NCBI RefSeq assembly: GCF_014653115.1
Contig: NZ_BNAD01000008.1
Span: 81,312 to 145,311, forward strand
DNA: 64,000 nucleotides
Direction: 5' to 3'
DNA from: Nocardioides flavus (ex Wang et al. 2016)
GTDB lineage: Bacteria > Actinomycetota > Actinomycetes > Propionibacteriales > Nocardioidaceae
Shown: piece by piece, positions 1 to 7,889 of the stretch
Position numbering within the stretch: position 1 is the stretch's first letter
Layout of the letters: each line of letters starts with the position of its first letter
Program-made: the position numbers and the translations under genes
The notes under the pieces: model-generated
Seen by the model: only the letters and a program-made list of their open reading frames with translations
Database searches by the model: none
Told to the model about the DNA's origin: nothing

Positions 1-56
1 CGCATCACGAGGTCGCGGTCGCGCAACCGCACGGTCGACGGACCGTCGACCATCAT
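1..56 (-). CDS. Partial gene at window edge, possible lasso B1 (PqqD-like RRE)
   Basis: Only the first 18 codons are in the window. Reading begins at ATG 56-54, with a second ATG at 53-51, and continues through MMVDGPSTVRLRDRDLVM off the left edge. The start overlaps the stop of the lasso precursor gene by one base (TGATG), so the two are translationally coupled. The opening, a short tail followed by a beta-strand-like VRLRDRDLVMR, resembles PqqD-type RiPP recognition elements, the B1 protein that binds the lasso leader. Eighteen residues cannot prove this; an Asn-synthetase-like cyclase is the alternative. Confidence 0.4.
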   Translation of the reverse strand, partial: MMVDGPSTVRLRDRDLVM

Positions 57-217
57 CAGGATCCAAATCCCGGGCCCGTGTAGTCGTCTCCGCCGAAGAG
101 CGGTCCGAAGACAGGGACCCAGGCCAGGTTGTCGCTGCCGGGGTGAAAGGCCTGCCCCTGGGTCATGCCGACGACGGTGCCGATGACGTGCAATTCAGGT
201 GCCTCGTAGTGACGCAT
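56..217 (-). CDS. Lasso peptide precursor (53 aa)
   Basis: This 53-codon gene starts at ATG 217-215, 5 nt after a GGGGG ribosome-binding site. The leader (residues 1-20) has Tyr4, Pro7, Leu9, Gly13 and Thr19, followed by Gly21. That is the exact Y-x2-P-x-L-x3-G-x5-T-x-G spacing of actinobacterial lasso precursors, in which Thr at -2 marks the cleavage site. The predicted 33-residue core begins GQAFHPGSD, so Gly1 can form an isopeptide with Asp9 and give a nine-residue ring. The tail contains LAWVPVFGPLFGG and ends in a Gly-rich stretch. The long tail and the Pro, Trp and Phe content are unusual. Maturation genes (B1, B2, C) are expected left of base 1. Leader match and ring geometry are seen; product formation is inferred. 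Confidence 0.88.
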   Translation of the reverse strand: MRHYEAPELHVIGTVVGMTQGQAFHPGSDNLAWVPVFGPLFGGDDYTGPGFGS

Positions 218-241
218 CAACAACCCCCAGAATCCGGACCA

Positions 242-254
242 GTGAGAGTCTCAC
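242..254. promoter_or_regulatory. Perfect 6-1-6 inverted repeat upstream of lasso precursor
   Basis: GTGAGA-G-TCTCAC is a perfect palindrome centred about 31 nt upstream of the precursor start, in the 108-bp gap after acpS. It has no T-tract and its stem is only 6 bp, so an operator overlapping the lasso promoter is as likely as a weak hairpin. No regulator is assigned. Confidence 0.4.
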
Positions 255-325
255 CGTAGGTCCCGGGTCGACCGCTCGGAGCGCGCCCGAAACCGACGTC
301 ACCGATTCTGATGACGGGGTGCCGA

Positions 326-712
326 TCAGTCCGGCCCGGTCTCGGCGATGACGGTCGCCACGACCCGTCCGCCGGTGCGGCAGGTCGAGACGTGGAGCCA
401 GGCGAGACCCACGGCGGCCGCTGCCACGCCCATCTCGCCGTGCAGGACGACGCGCCAGGCCGCCTCCCTCTCGAGCACCTCGATGTCGCGCCACCTCACC
501 TCGTGTGCGAAGCGAGCTCCCAGCGCCTTGTAGGACGCCTCCTTGACGGCGAAGCGAGTCGCGGCCGCTGTCGCCGGCTGGTCGTGCGCCAGGCACTCCC
601 GGACCTCCGCCTCGGTGTACCAGTGTGCCCAGAGGCCACCCGGTCCACGACGGACGAGCCTGTCGAACCGGCGGGTGTCCGCAACGTCCATGCCGACGCC
701 GATGACGCTCAC
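326..712 (-). CDS. acpS: Holo-ACP synthase (AcpS-type phosphopantetheinyl transferase)
   Basis: The enzyme transfers 4'-phosphopantetheine from CoA to a serine of an acyl carrier protein. The 128-residue length is normal for AcpS. The two family signatures are present: GMDVADTRRF with metal-binding Asp9, and RFAVKEASYKALG with Glu58 and the following Lys. It starts with GTG and ends a minus-strand run after the AMP ligase and SGNH gene. The divergent ACP at 3235 is the likely substrate. A general fatty-acid AcpS role is possible, but this position in an accessory island suggests a dedicated copy. Confidence 0.85.
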   Translation of the reverse strand: MSVIGVGMDVADTRRFDRLVRRGPGGLWAHWYTEAEVRECLAHDQPATAAATRFAVKEASYKALGARFAHEVRWRDIEVLEREAAWRVVLHGEMGVAAAAVGLAWLHVSTCRTGGRVVATVIAETGPD

Positions 713-757
713 CGACGAGGACCGTGGGGCGCGATCGCCTCGGATGTCATCGTCGGC

Positions 758-1591
758 TCAGGCGAGAGCGTCAGCCAGGACGGCGATGAATGCGGAGGCC
801 GCGACCTGAGCCCCTCGCGCGTTGAGGTGCCCGGGGTCCTTCGCATAGTCGTCACTCAGGGAGTAGTACGTCTCGCCGCGACTCGAGAACGCGACGCGCT
901 CGCCGCTCGGGTCAGTCGACTGCACCGCCGCTATGTCGAACAGGCGCCCGGGCTCGTCGAACTCCGCTCGTACGAGAGAGTTGAAGCGCTGACGGAGCAC
1001 GTTGTGCTCCGGTCCGTACCGGTCGCCTCTGCCGAACAGCGCCTTGAGCTTGCCCTTCGGTCCCCGTTCGGTCGTGAGGGGGGCAGTAGCCGCGACGAAC
1101 GCCGTCGCCGGGTAGTCGCGCGCCAACGCAGCGAGGGTGTCGCGATAGGCCGTGAAGATCTCGTCGACGTCCGCCTCACCAGCCCGCAGGTCCACGTAGC
1201 AGAGCTTCAGGACCGCGGCGTCGACCTGCTCCGCCATCCCCTCACGCATGATGCGGTCGAAGTTCGCGATCTTCTCCAGCGGACGGCCGTTCTCCCCGAT
1301 CTCGACGTGCACGATGGCCTCAGCCTCTGGCGCTTCGCGAGACTCCACGATCGACGGGGCATCGACCCCAGCTCGCTCGTACACCTCAGGGAGCCCGTCG
1401 AGCACGTTGAAACCGACGGACCTGTGGCCGAAGAAGACCCGGCTACCTGCCACGGCCTGGAGGTCCGCCGTCGTGGCATCGGGCGCCTCGAACGGCTCAC
1501 CGTCCACCCGATCGGCCCACACGACTGCGCCCAGCCCGACCGTGGCGAGCATCCCCAGCGCAGCAACGACGGCGACAACTGCCTTAACCAT
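758..1591 (-). CDS. SGNH/GDSL-like hydrolase or acyl esterase, membrane-anchored
   Basis: A 277-residue protein starting at ATG 1591, 5 nt behind a strong AGGAGGA site. Residues 3-26 form an uncleaved N-terminal membrane segment, so the catalytic domain should be extracytoplasmic. GHRSVG (Ser58) and a late DPGHLN motif (Asp252, His255) resemble the nucleophile block and the Asp-His block of SGNH hydrolases. It overlaps the AMP-ligase gene by 8 bp, so the two act together. I infer addition or removal of an acyl group on a surface glycan; the substrate is unknown. Confidence 0.6.
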   Translation of the reverse strand: MVKAVVAVVAALGMLATVGLGAVVWADRVDGEPFEAPDATTADLQAVAGSRVFFGHRSVGFNVLDGLPEVYERAGVDAPSIVESREAPEAEAIVHVEIGENGRPLEKIANFDRIMREGMAEQVDAAVLKLCYVDLRAGEADVDEIFTAYRDTLAALARDYPATAFVAATAPLTTERGPKGKLKALFGRGDRYGPEHNVLRQRFNSLVRAEFDEPGRLFDIAAVQSTDPSGERVAFSSRGETYYSLSDDYAKDPGHLNARGAQVAASAFIAVLADALA

Positions 1592-3137
1592 GACGTCCTC
1601 CTGTCTGGACGAGCTCTGCGCCGTCGGTCGGCGCCTCCCCATCCGAGCGCGCCCAGGCGCGAAGCTCGGTCTTGACCACCTTGCCGTTCTGGTTGAGTGG
1701 CAGGTGGTCGATGATCCGGACCTCGTGCGGGACGAGGTGCTTGGCGAGGCGGGTCCGCAGGTGCGCCTCGATCTCGTCGACGCCCACCGTGGCCCCGGGC
1801 CGCAGGGCGGCGAAGAGCACCACAGCCTCGCCTGCGTCGGGGTCGGGGCGACCCACCGCAGCCGCCTGCGCCACGGCGCCGAGCTCGAGAGCGACGTCCT
1901 CGACCTCGTGGCTCGAGACCCGATAGCCCCAGGACTTGATGAAGTCGTCGCGGCGGTCGACCACGTGGAGGAAGCCGTCCTCGTCCATGCGGCCGAAGTC
2001 TCCCGTCAGCAGCTCCCCGTCGACGTACTTCTCGGCGGTGCCGGTCGGGTCATCCCAGTAGCCCAGGGTGACGTTTGCGCCGCGTGCGCGGATCTCTCCG
2101 ACCGTCCCGGGGGCGACGTCGCGGCCCTGCTCGTCGGCGATGCGGAGCGACACTCCCGGGATCGCCCGGCCGACCGAACCCGCCTTGGCGGCGAGCATCT
2201 CGGGCGGGAGGTACGCCAGCCGCGCCGTGGCCTCGGTCTGGCCGTACATTAGGAACAGCCGGGCGTGCGGCTGGGCCGCCACGACCCTGTCCACCTGCGC
2301 GCTTGGCAGCCGCCCACCGGCCTGCTGCAGGTGACGCAGCGAAGGGAGGGCGCGGGACTCGAACGAGCTGGCTCGGAGGAGCAGCTGGTAGGACGACGGC
2401 ACGCCGGCGAAGCCGGTGCAGCGATCCGCCTCGATCGCCTCGACGATGGTCTCGGGGAAGGCCTGGGTCTCGCAGATCCGCAGGCTGGCCCCGACGGCGA
2501 GGTGCGTGTGCAGCAAGGACGCACCGAAGCAGTAGGAGAACGGCAGGACCACGAGCATCCGGTCGTCACGCCTCAGATCGAGGTACTCGACGATCGAGGC
2601 CGTGTTGGCGAGCACGTTGTCATGGCCGACCCTGACCGCTCGTGGACGGCTGGTGGTGCCCGACGTGAACACCAGCACGGCCGACTCTGCCGGCGGACGC
2701 GCGTCGGGAAGGGGTCGCTCCGCATCCGTTGCCAACAGCTCGCGCATGGCCGAGCTCGTCGCTGTGCGCTCCACAGACCCCGTCACCGTGGCGAACCGTC
2801 GCGTCAACCGCTCGTCGATCAACAGGGCCGCGCAGCCGGCGTGCGCCATCTTGCTGCGGATGTCGTCGGAGGTCAGCACGGGCGCGAGCGGTACGGCCGT
2901 GTGGCCGGCGCGCATGACGGCCAAGTAGCTTGCGACCCAGAAGATCGAGTTGGCCCCGAGGAGGGCTACCCGCGAGCCCGCAGGGAGGTCCCAGTAGAGC
3001 AGCAGCTTCGTCTGGTGGCCCACCGCGCGACGCAGGTCCCGGTAGGTGTGGCGGCCCGTCGCATCGATGATGGCGACGTCGTCCGGGCGCCCCTCGCACA
3101 ACAAGGCATCACTCGCATTGCCGTTCGGCCGATCCAT
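1584..3137 (-). CDS. AMP-forming acyl-CoA/acyl-ACP synthetase
   Basis: A 517-residue adenylate-forming enzyme of the ANL superfamily. It should activate a carboxylic acid as acyl-AMP and pass it to CoA or to the phosphopantetheine of the neighbouring ACP. Motifs in order are FTSGTTSRP at about residue 157 (ATP loop), MYGQTEATA (A5), GDFGRMDEDG (A7), RRDDFIKSWGYRVS (hinge) and NQNGKVVKTEL with the catalytic Lys near 486. The start at ATG 3137 follows GGGGGA. It overlaps the SGNH gene and shares a 97-bp divergent region with the ACP gene. The acid is not predictable from sequence. Confidence 0.82.
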   Translation of the reverse strand: MDRPNGNASDALLCEGRPDDVAIIDATGRHTYRDLRRAVGHQTKLLLYWDLPAGSRVALLGANSIFWVASYLAVMRAGHTAVPLAPVLTSDDIRSKMAHAGCAALLIDERLTRRFATVTGSVERTATSSAMRELLATDAERPLPDARPPAESAVLVFTSGTTSRPRAVRVGHDNVLANTASIVEYLDLRRDDRMLVVLPFSYCFGASLLHTHLAVGASLRICETQAFPETIVEAIEADRCTGFAGVPSSYQLLLRASSFESRALPSLRHLQQAGGRLPSAQVDRVVAAQPHARLFLMYGQTEATARLAYLPPEMLAAKAGSVGRAIPGVSLRIADEQGRDVAPGTVGEIRARGANVTLGYWDDPTGTAEKYVDGELLTGDFGRMDEDGFLHVVDRRDDFIKSWGYRVSSHEVEDVALELGAVAQAAAVGRPDPDAGEAVVLFAALRPGATVGVDEIEAHLRTRLAKHLVPHEVRIIDHLPLNQNGKVVKTELRAWARSDGEAPTDGAELVQTGGRHG

Positions 3138-3234
3138 CCGTCCCCCTGTACAGCGCCGCACTCCGGGCGTCATCCTTACGCGGGAGCGTAGGTCGCCGAT
3201 CGTCGGCAGTCATCGCTGAAATGGGGGTTGCGGA

Positions 3235-3528
3235 ATGCACGAGAACCGCGAGCATGGCGTTGTGAACCAAGGTGTGATGGATCAGGTACGAGACTTCATC
3301 GTGACGAACTTCCTGTTCGGGGACGACTCGAGACTGCCCGGGGCGAACGACTCGCTCCTGGAGTCCGGGTTGGTGGACTCCACGGGCGTCCTCGAGATCG
3401 TGGACTTCCTCGAGACCGACATGCAGGTCGCGGTGGCGGATGACGAGACGCTGCCGAGCAACCTCGACAGCATCGAGAACCTGACCTCGTTCATCACGCG
3501 CAAACGCTCAGCCACCGCGATGGGCTGA
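3235..3528 (+). CDS. Acyl carrier protein
   Basis: A 97-residue carrier protein of the small discrete ACP type found in surface-glycan loci. The modification site is Ser49 in GLVDSTGVLEIV, followed by an acidic helix II as expected for ACPs. The preceding NFLFGDDSRLPG is typical of this subgroup. The start may be ATG 3235 (GGGGG site 7 nt upstream) or ATG 3277, which gives a more usual 83-residue protein. It is transcribed divergently from the AMP ligase and is the probable acceptor for that enzyme and for AcpS. Confidence 0.82.
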   Translation: MHENREHGVVNQGVMDQVRDFIVTNFLFGDDSRLPGANDSLLESGLVDSTGVLEIVDFLETDMQVAVADDETLPSNLDSIENLTSFITRKRSATAMG

Positions 3529-3548
3529 GGCCTCGGCTCCTCGAGATC

Positions 3549-4175
3549 TCAGTCGGTGACGTCGTAGGCGTCGATGAACTCCTGGATGTCGTCGGACATC
3601 ATGAGGTCGAGGGCCGCCACGATCTTGTCCTCGTCCCAGTCCCACCACCTGATCCTGAGAAGCGCCTCGATCTGCTCCGGCCGGAAGCGGAAGCCGGAGA
3701 CCCTCGCAGGATTGCCCGCGACGATCGCGTAGGGCGGCACGTTCTGCCGTACGACGCTGCCCGCGCCGATCACGGCGCCGTCCCCGACCGTGACGCCCGA
3801 GAGGATCATCGCTCTGTGCCCGATCCACACGTCGTTGCCGATGGTCAGGTCGCCTCGGGCGACGGCGCTGTTGGAGTGCGCGGAGCCGTACACCTCGTCG
3901 AAGGGTGGGTAGCTGCCAAAACGATAGGTGGAGACGAAGTCCGTCCGGTGCTCGCCTCCCAGGAACACCTCGGTGCCGAACGCGAACGAGCAGAACTGGC
4001 CGACCGTGAGCATGCAGCCCGCTTGACGGTTCGCGATGGTGAGGTGCCCCCAGGAGTACCTGCCGATCTGGAACCCAGCGAGGTCGGGCCGCTCGTCGAG
4101 GCGGCGGGCGGTCGGCACGAGCAGCTTGCGCTTCATCTGCCCGAGCTTGCGTCGAACCATCGCATCGATTCTCAC
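3549..4175 (-). CDS. CatB-related hexapeptide O-acetyltransferase
   Basis: A 208-residue left-handed beta-helix acyltransferase that should O-acetylate a sugar of the exopolysaccharide using acetyl-CoA. His76 in [12 protein letters not shown] is the catalytic histidine by analogy with CatB/VatD-type enzymes. Isoleucine-patch repeats ([26 protein letters not shown]) run through residues 110-160. It is last in a minus-strand operon with the GT2, the O-antigen-ligase-type protein and the Wzz-like protein. Antibiotic acetylation is possible for the fold but unlikely here. Confidence 0.8.
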   Translation of the reverse strand: MRIDAMVRRKLGQMKRKLLVPTARRLDERPDLAGFQIGRYSWGHLTIANRQAGCMLTVGQFCSFAFGTEVFLGGEHRTDFVSTYRFGSYPPFDEVYGSAHSNSAVARGDLTIGNDVWIGHRAMILSGVTVGDGAVIGAGSVVRQNVPPYAIVAGNPARVSGFRFRPEQIEALLRIRWWDWDEDKIVAALDLMMSDDIQEFIDAYDVTD

Positions 4176-4254
4176 GAGCCCGCTCCCCCATCAGGTGACT
4201 ACTGCTGCGTCGTCCGGCGCCATCCTAGCGGTGCCCGTCGGCCCCCAACGTCGA

Positions 4255-5142
4255 TCAGTGTCGCGCTGGTCGCCTCGTTCGCAGGGCCAACCGCGTCATG
4301 TGCCAGGCAGCCGCGTACCGGTTGAAGAACTCTCCCATCACGTAGGCCACCCGGGCAGTCGGTGTGACGAGCTCCGGGGCCCGCGCGCGACCGAAGGCGC
4401 CGATCGGCGGCGCAAGAGCTCGTGGCGCGGGCCAGGGAGCGACCTCGGGACCGCCGTCGAGCTTGTCGCGCTCGAACCGCCCCGTGATCACCCTCTCGAG
4501 CTTCTTGCTGAGGGCCGCGTACGACTCCCTAGCGGGGTGGTGGACCACGGACGTCGGGCAGTAGACGGTGCGCATGCCGAGGGCCGTCGCCCGCTGCGAC
4601 CACTCGATGTCGGCCCCGGAGTAGAGCTCGGGTCGGAACGGCCCAGCAGCGTCGAACGCTGCTCGAGTCGTACACATGTTTGCCGTGACGGACGCGCCGC
4701 CGCGGCTGACGTAGGTCTCCTGCGGAAAGGCACGCACCAGCTCGTAGGCTTCGACGGGATGGGGACGGCGGCAGTCGCGGGCGTACACGCTGACGTGGCC
4801 CGCGACCACGTCCGCTCCGGCCGCGATCGCCTTCACTGCCTCCTCCAACCATGTCGCAGTCGGCAGGCAGTCGGCATCAGTGAAAGCCAGGACCTCGCTG
4901 CTGCTGGCGAGGACCGCCGCGTTGCGTGCGGCATAGGAGCCTCCAGACGGTTCCCACACGCACCGGACATTGCCCTCAGCCGGCTCAACCACGGGTGGGT
5001 TGCTCCCGTTGTCGGCTATCAGCACCTCGACGAGCTCTGACGGGTAGGTCTGCTGCTGAATCGCCGCCAGGCAGGTCGACAGCCGCGAGTCGTCACGCAC
5101 CGGGATGATCACCGAGACGCGGGTCGGATGCTCGATGGTCAC
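4255..5142 (-). CDS. Family 2 glycosyltransferase
   Basis: A 295-residue GT-A fold enzyme beginning at GTG 5142, chosen because GTGA overlaps the stop of the upstream polymerase/ligase gene by 4 bp. VSVIIPVRDD opens the nucleotide-binding domain, and FTDADCLP carries the DxD-like metal site. The C-terminal third has an amphipathic or membrane-associating region. It should add one sugar to a lipid-linked exopolysaccharide unit on the cytoplasmic face. Donor and acceptor cannot be deduced. Confidence 0.82.
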   Translation of the reverse strand: MTIEHPTRVSVIIPVRDDSRLSTCLAAIQQQTYPSELVEVLIADNGSNPPVVEPAEGNVRCVWEPSGGSYAARNAAVLASSSEVLAFTDADCLPTATWLEEAVKAIAAGADVVAGHVSVYARDCRRPHPVEAYELVRAFPQETYVSRGGASVTANMCTTRAAFDAAGPFRPELYSGADIEWSQRATALGMRTVYCPTSVVHHPARESYAALSKKLERVITGRFERDKLDGGPEVAPWPAPRALAPPIGAFGRARAPELVTPTARVAYVMGEFFNRYAAAWHMTRLALRTRRPARH

Positions 5143-6686
5143 GTCGCCCGCCCGCCCTGCTCCACGGTGCTCGACACACTGCGACCTACCGGCGACGCTT
5201 CGTTCCACCCGTCCTTGATCCGTCGCCGGGCGTCCGCGAAGAGAGGCGCGGCTACGTGACGATCTTCAGGCGCACGAACCTGCATCTCTCGCGCGACACT
5301 CACACCGTCGAGTCGCCACAACGCGCCCACAGCCCCGATCAGAAAGCTCATCACGCCGACCCACGTGGCGAAGGAGAACGCGTCGAAGGTCCCGGCTGAC
5401 ATCACGGCAGCCGGCATGGTCACGGCAAGCGCTTGCCCCAAGTGTCGCGTCTCCTCGTCCTGACCTCGCAACCTGATGCTCCGAGCCATCAGATACGGCA
5501 CGACGAAGAAGCCCGCGAGGATCAGAACACCCACGACCCCGCCCGCAAGCAGCGTCATGAACCATTGGTTGTCCAGCAGGATGTACTCCTCGGGGGTCAC
5601 CATCCCGGCCCCGCGGCCAAGCCACGGGCGTTCTTGCCAGAGGCTCAACACGTAACCCGTCCGTTCGATCCTGTCTGTCACGCTGGTGTCGTTCTCAGCG
5701 TTCGCGAACAACGCCCGAATGGTGCCCAGCACACCCGGGTTGACTGCCCTGAACGCCACGATCGCGACAAGGGCCACCACGAACGCGTTGTAGCGCAAAC
5801 GCCACGGCCACACGACTGCGAGCAGGAGGAACGTGAGGGCCACGGTCAGCGTGGCTGACCGGGAGATGGACAACGGGATCCCGAAGGCGACCAGCGCCAC
5901 CATCGCCCAGGACCAGACCCTCGAGCGACCTGGCGGCGTGAAGAACGCGTAGTGCAGCGCCACAGGAAGCACGAGGGCAAGCACGACGCCGAACTCGATG
6001 TAGTGGGTGGCAGTGCCGGCGACCCGCGCGAAGTCCTCGGACCCTCGAACAGAGATGCCGATCAGCGATGAATTGAGTTGCAGACCCGGGAGGGTGATCC
6101 TCTGGGAGAGATCCACGATGCGCAGGAACTGCAGGACTCCCACGACCGACATGGTGGCGGCAAGGAACACCATGAACCGCAGGAGCTGATCCAGCACGAT
6201 CCGTGACCTGACTCCGTCTGCGACCGCCAGCATGACGCCAGCAATCGATGTGACGAAGATCAGCCAGCGTGTCGCCGAGCTCGCCTCCGCTGGGGAAGGC
6301 AATCGGTCGAAGCCGACGACGTAGCCCAGGAGCTGCGCACTCACGAAGATCCCGACGACCCATCTGATCGGCTGGTGACCGCTCGGGAGCTGGCCCTGCC
6401 GCGCTGCCGAGACCGCCCACAGGAATGCCAGGAGACAGCCGATCGCGGCGGACGGACGACCTGCGGCACCCATTCCGCTGATCACCAGCCGGGCTGGGAT
6501 GAGGAACTGCAGTGCCAAGAAGGCCACGAGGAGAGTGGCGGTACTCAGCAGTGCGCGCCTTCTCAGCACGATGGGGAGCCATTCCTCGGCCGCTCGAACC
6601 AGCGGGTCTGGGACCTTCAGCAGCGCAGGTCGCCATCCGGCTGCTCCCGGTCGCGGCCGAGCCAACCCACCTGTGACAGCCATCAC
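5139..6686 (-). CDS. O-antigen ligase/Wzy-like polymerase
   Basis: A 515-residue polytopic membrane protein with about 10-12 hydrophobic segments between residues 45 and 455. It has the Wzy/WaaL-type signature region near ENDTSVTDRIERTGYVLSLWQERPWLGRGAGM. In this family the residues around R-x3-W-x4-G lie in the large external loop and act in polymerising or ligating undecaprenyl-linked glycan. It starts at GTG 6686 (4-bp overlap with the Wzz stop) or ATG 6683. A polymerase role is more likely than LPS ligation, because actinobacteria lack LPS. Confidence 0.8.
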   Translation of the reverse strand: MMAVTGGLARPRPGAAGWRPALLKVPDPLVRAAEEWLPIVLRRRALLSTATLLVAFLALQFLIPARLVISGMGAAGRPSAAIGCLLAFLWAVSAARQGQLPSGHQPIRWVVGIFVSAQLLGYVVGFDRLPSPAEASSATRWLIFVTSIAGVMLAVADGVRSRIVLDQLLRFMVFLAATMSVVGVLQFLRIVDLSQRITLPGLQLNSSLIGISVRGSEDFARVAGTATHYIEFGVVLALVLPVALHYAFFTPPGRSRVWSWAMVALVAFGIPLSISRSATLTVALTFLLLAVVWPWRLRYNAFVVALVAIVAFRAVNPGVLGTIRALFANAENDTSVTDRIERTGYVLSLWQERPWLGRGAGMVTPEEYILLDNQWFMTLLAGGVVGVLILAGFFVVPYLMARSIRLRGQDEETRHLGQALAVTMPAAVMSAGTFDAFSFATWVGVMSFLIGAVGALWRLDGVSVAREMQVRAPEDRHVAAPLFADARRRIKDGWNEASPVGRSVSSTVEQGGRAT

Positions 6687-7525
6687 GGATCGCCGGTGAC
6701 CGTCTCAGCGAGCGCCTTGCCGGCTCTCGGGTCGTGGCCTGCGGCGGATGGATGTCCCCTGCCCCTGACGTACCTCCGGGAGACAAGGTTCCCTGGCCGG
6801 TTGGGCGCGATCGACGTCTCATCCTTGCCCGACTGCTTCACCGGGGCCTCTGGTCCCGTCGCCGGTTGAGGCGTCTCTGCTGCGGGCGAAGACGGAGCCA
6901 CGGCAGCGCGCCTGGTCGACCTTCTGCGTCGACGGGCCAGCCCGACGAGGTCATCGAGGAAGACCGCTGTCACCAAGGACAGCGCGGTGCCGAGAACGCC
7001 GATCACAGCCATGTTCCGAAGCTTGCCGTCCGTCACCGCCGCTTCGACGTACGGCGGCTGCAGCACCTGCAGGCGGTAGCGGGCATACCCGGGCAGGCCG
7101 GCTACTCGCTGCCTCTCCTCGAGCTCGTCCGCCACCATGTCGAACACTGCGTTCCCCGTGCTGATCCCCACCTCGGGCGAGTCCGCGCGCACCGTCACGT
7201 CCATGAGTGCGCTCCGGCTACCGGGCTCGAGCTCGTAGTCCGGATCGAGTCCAGCAGCCTCGATGCTCGAGCGCGCCTCGGGCCCGCCCACCACGATCCC
7301 GAGGACGACGTTCGCACTCTCCATCGAACCCAGCGGGTTCGGGACCCATGACTCCTCTTCCTCGACCGAACCCGGACCGGGGACGAGCATCGCGGCGCCG
7401 GTCACCTCGTACTCCGGCTCCATGCCGCGCCCCACGCTCATCGCAACGACGACCGTCAGTCCCACCAGTGGCAGGAAGACGTACCAACGACGCAGCGTCG
7501 CAAGCGTGATCCCCCACACATCCAT
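6683..7525 (-). CDS. Wzz/CapA-like polysaccharide chain-length regulator
   Basis: A 280-residue polysaccharide co-polymerase. It has a first transmembrane helix at residues 14-31, an extracytoplasmic domain to about 165, a second helix at about 170-190, then an Arg-rich stretch and a Pro/Ala-rich cytoplasmic tail. There is no attached BY-kinase domain and no separate kinase next to it, so control of chain length may rest on partners outside the window. It leads the four-gene minus-strand operon. Confidence 0.72.
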   Translation of the reverse strand: MDVWGITLATLRRWYVFLPLVGLTVVVAMSVGRGMEPEYEVTGAAMLVPGPGSVEEEESWVPNPLGSMESANVVLGIVVGGPEARSSIEAAGLDPDYELEPGSRSALMDVTVRADSPEVGISTGNAVFDMVADELEERQRVAGLPGYARYRLQVLQPPYVEAAVTDGKLRNMAVIGVLGTALSLVTAVFLDDLVGLARRRRRSTRRAAVAPSSPAAETPQPATGPEAPVKQSGKDETSIAPNRPGNLVSRRYVRGRGHPSAAGHDPRAGKALAETVTGDP

Positions 7526-7838
7526 GCCATCGTCCCCTCGCAGACTCCCCGCGCGCCTCGCGGACCTGGCCGCCGCAACGGCGGACGACCCGCGTCCCCG
7601 TCCCCGTCCCCGCAGCCGTTGCCGCCGCGCGCTGCTCCCTGATTATGCGCCCAGCACCGACCGAGCCCCGGAGCTGACTAGACCGGATCGACACAGCACG
7701 ATGCCTAGACCAGCGGGGTCGAGCCTCGACAAGACCCTGCGCACGTGACCACACTCGTGGGTCCACGGAACGATGGGGGTGACGTCCGTGGCGGGTGGCC
7801 AGGGGGCGCTCGGTGAACGATCCGAATCGGGGGAACGG
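7526..7838. other. Divergent intergenic region
   Basis: About 310 bp separate the divergent Wzz and methyltransferase operons, so promoters for both should lie here. I see C-rich CCCCGTCCCCGT-like tracts near 7600 but no clear terminator or RNA, and no coding ORF with a credible start apart from the short leader ORF that follows. Confidence 0.4.
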
Positions 7839-7889
7839 ATGAACAGCATGAAGGTGTACCGCATCGACCCGTTGGTCGGTCGACCGTGA
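7839..7889 (+). CDS. 16-codon leader ORF coupled to methyltransferase
   Basis: ATG 7839, behind a GGGGGA site, reads MNSMKVYRIDPLVGRP and stops at TGA 7887-7889. That stop overlaps the GTG start of the methyltransferase in a GTGA junction. The arrangement allows translational coupling of the downstream gene, which has no strong site of its own. It may be a regulatory leader peptide or chance. I see no amino-acid run that suggests attenuation. Confidence 0.35.
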   Translation: MNSMKVYRIDPLVGRP

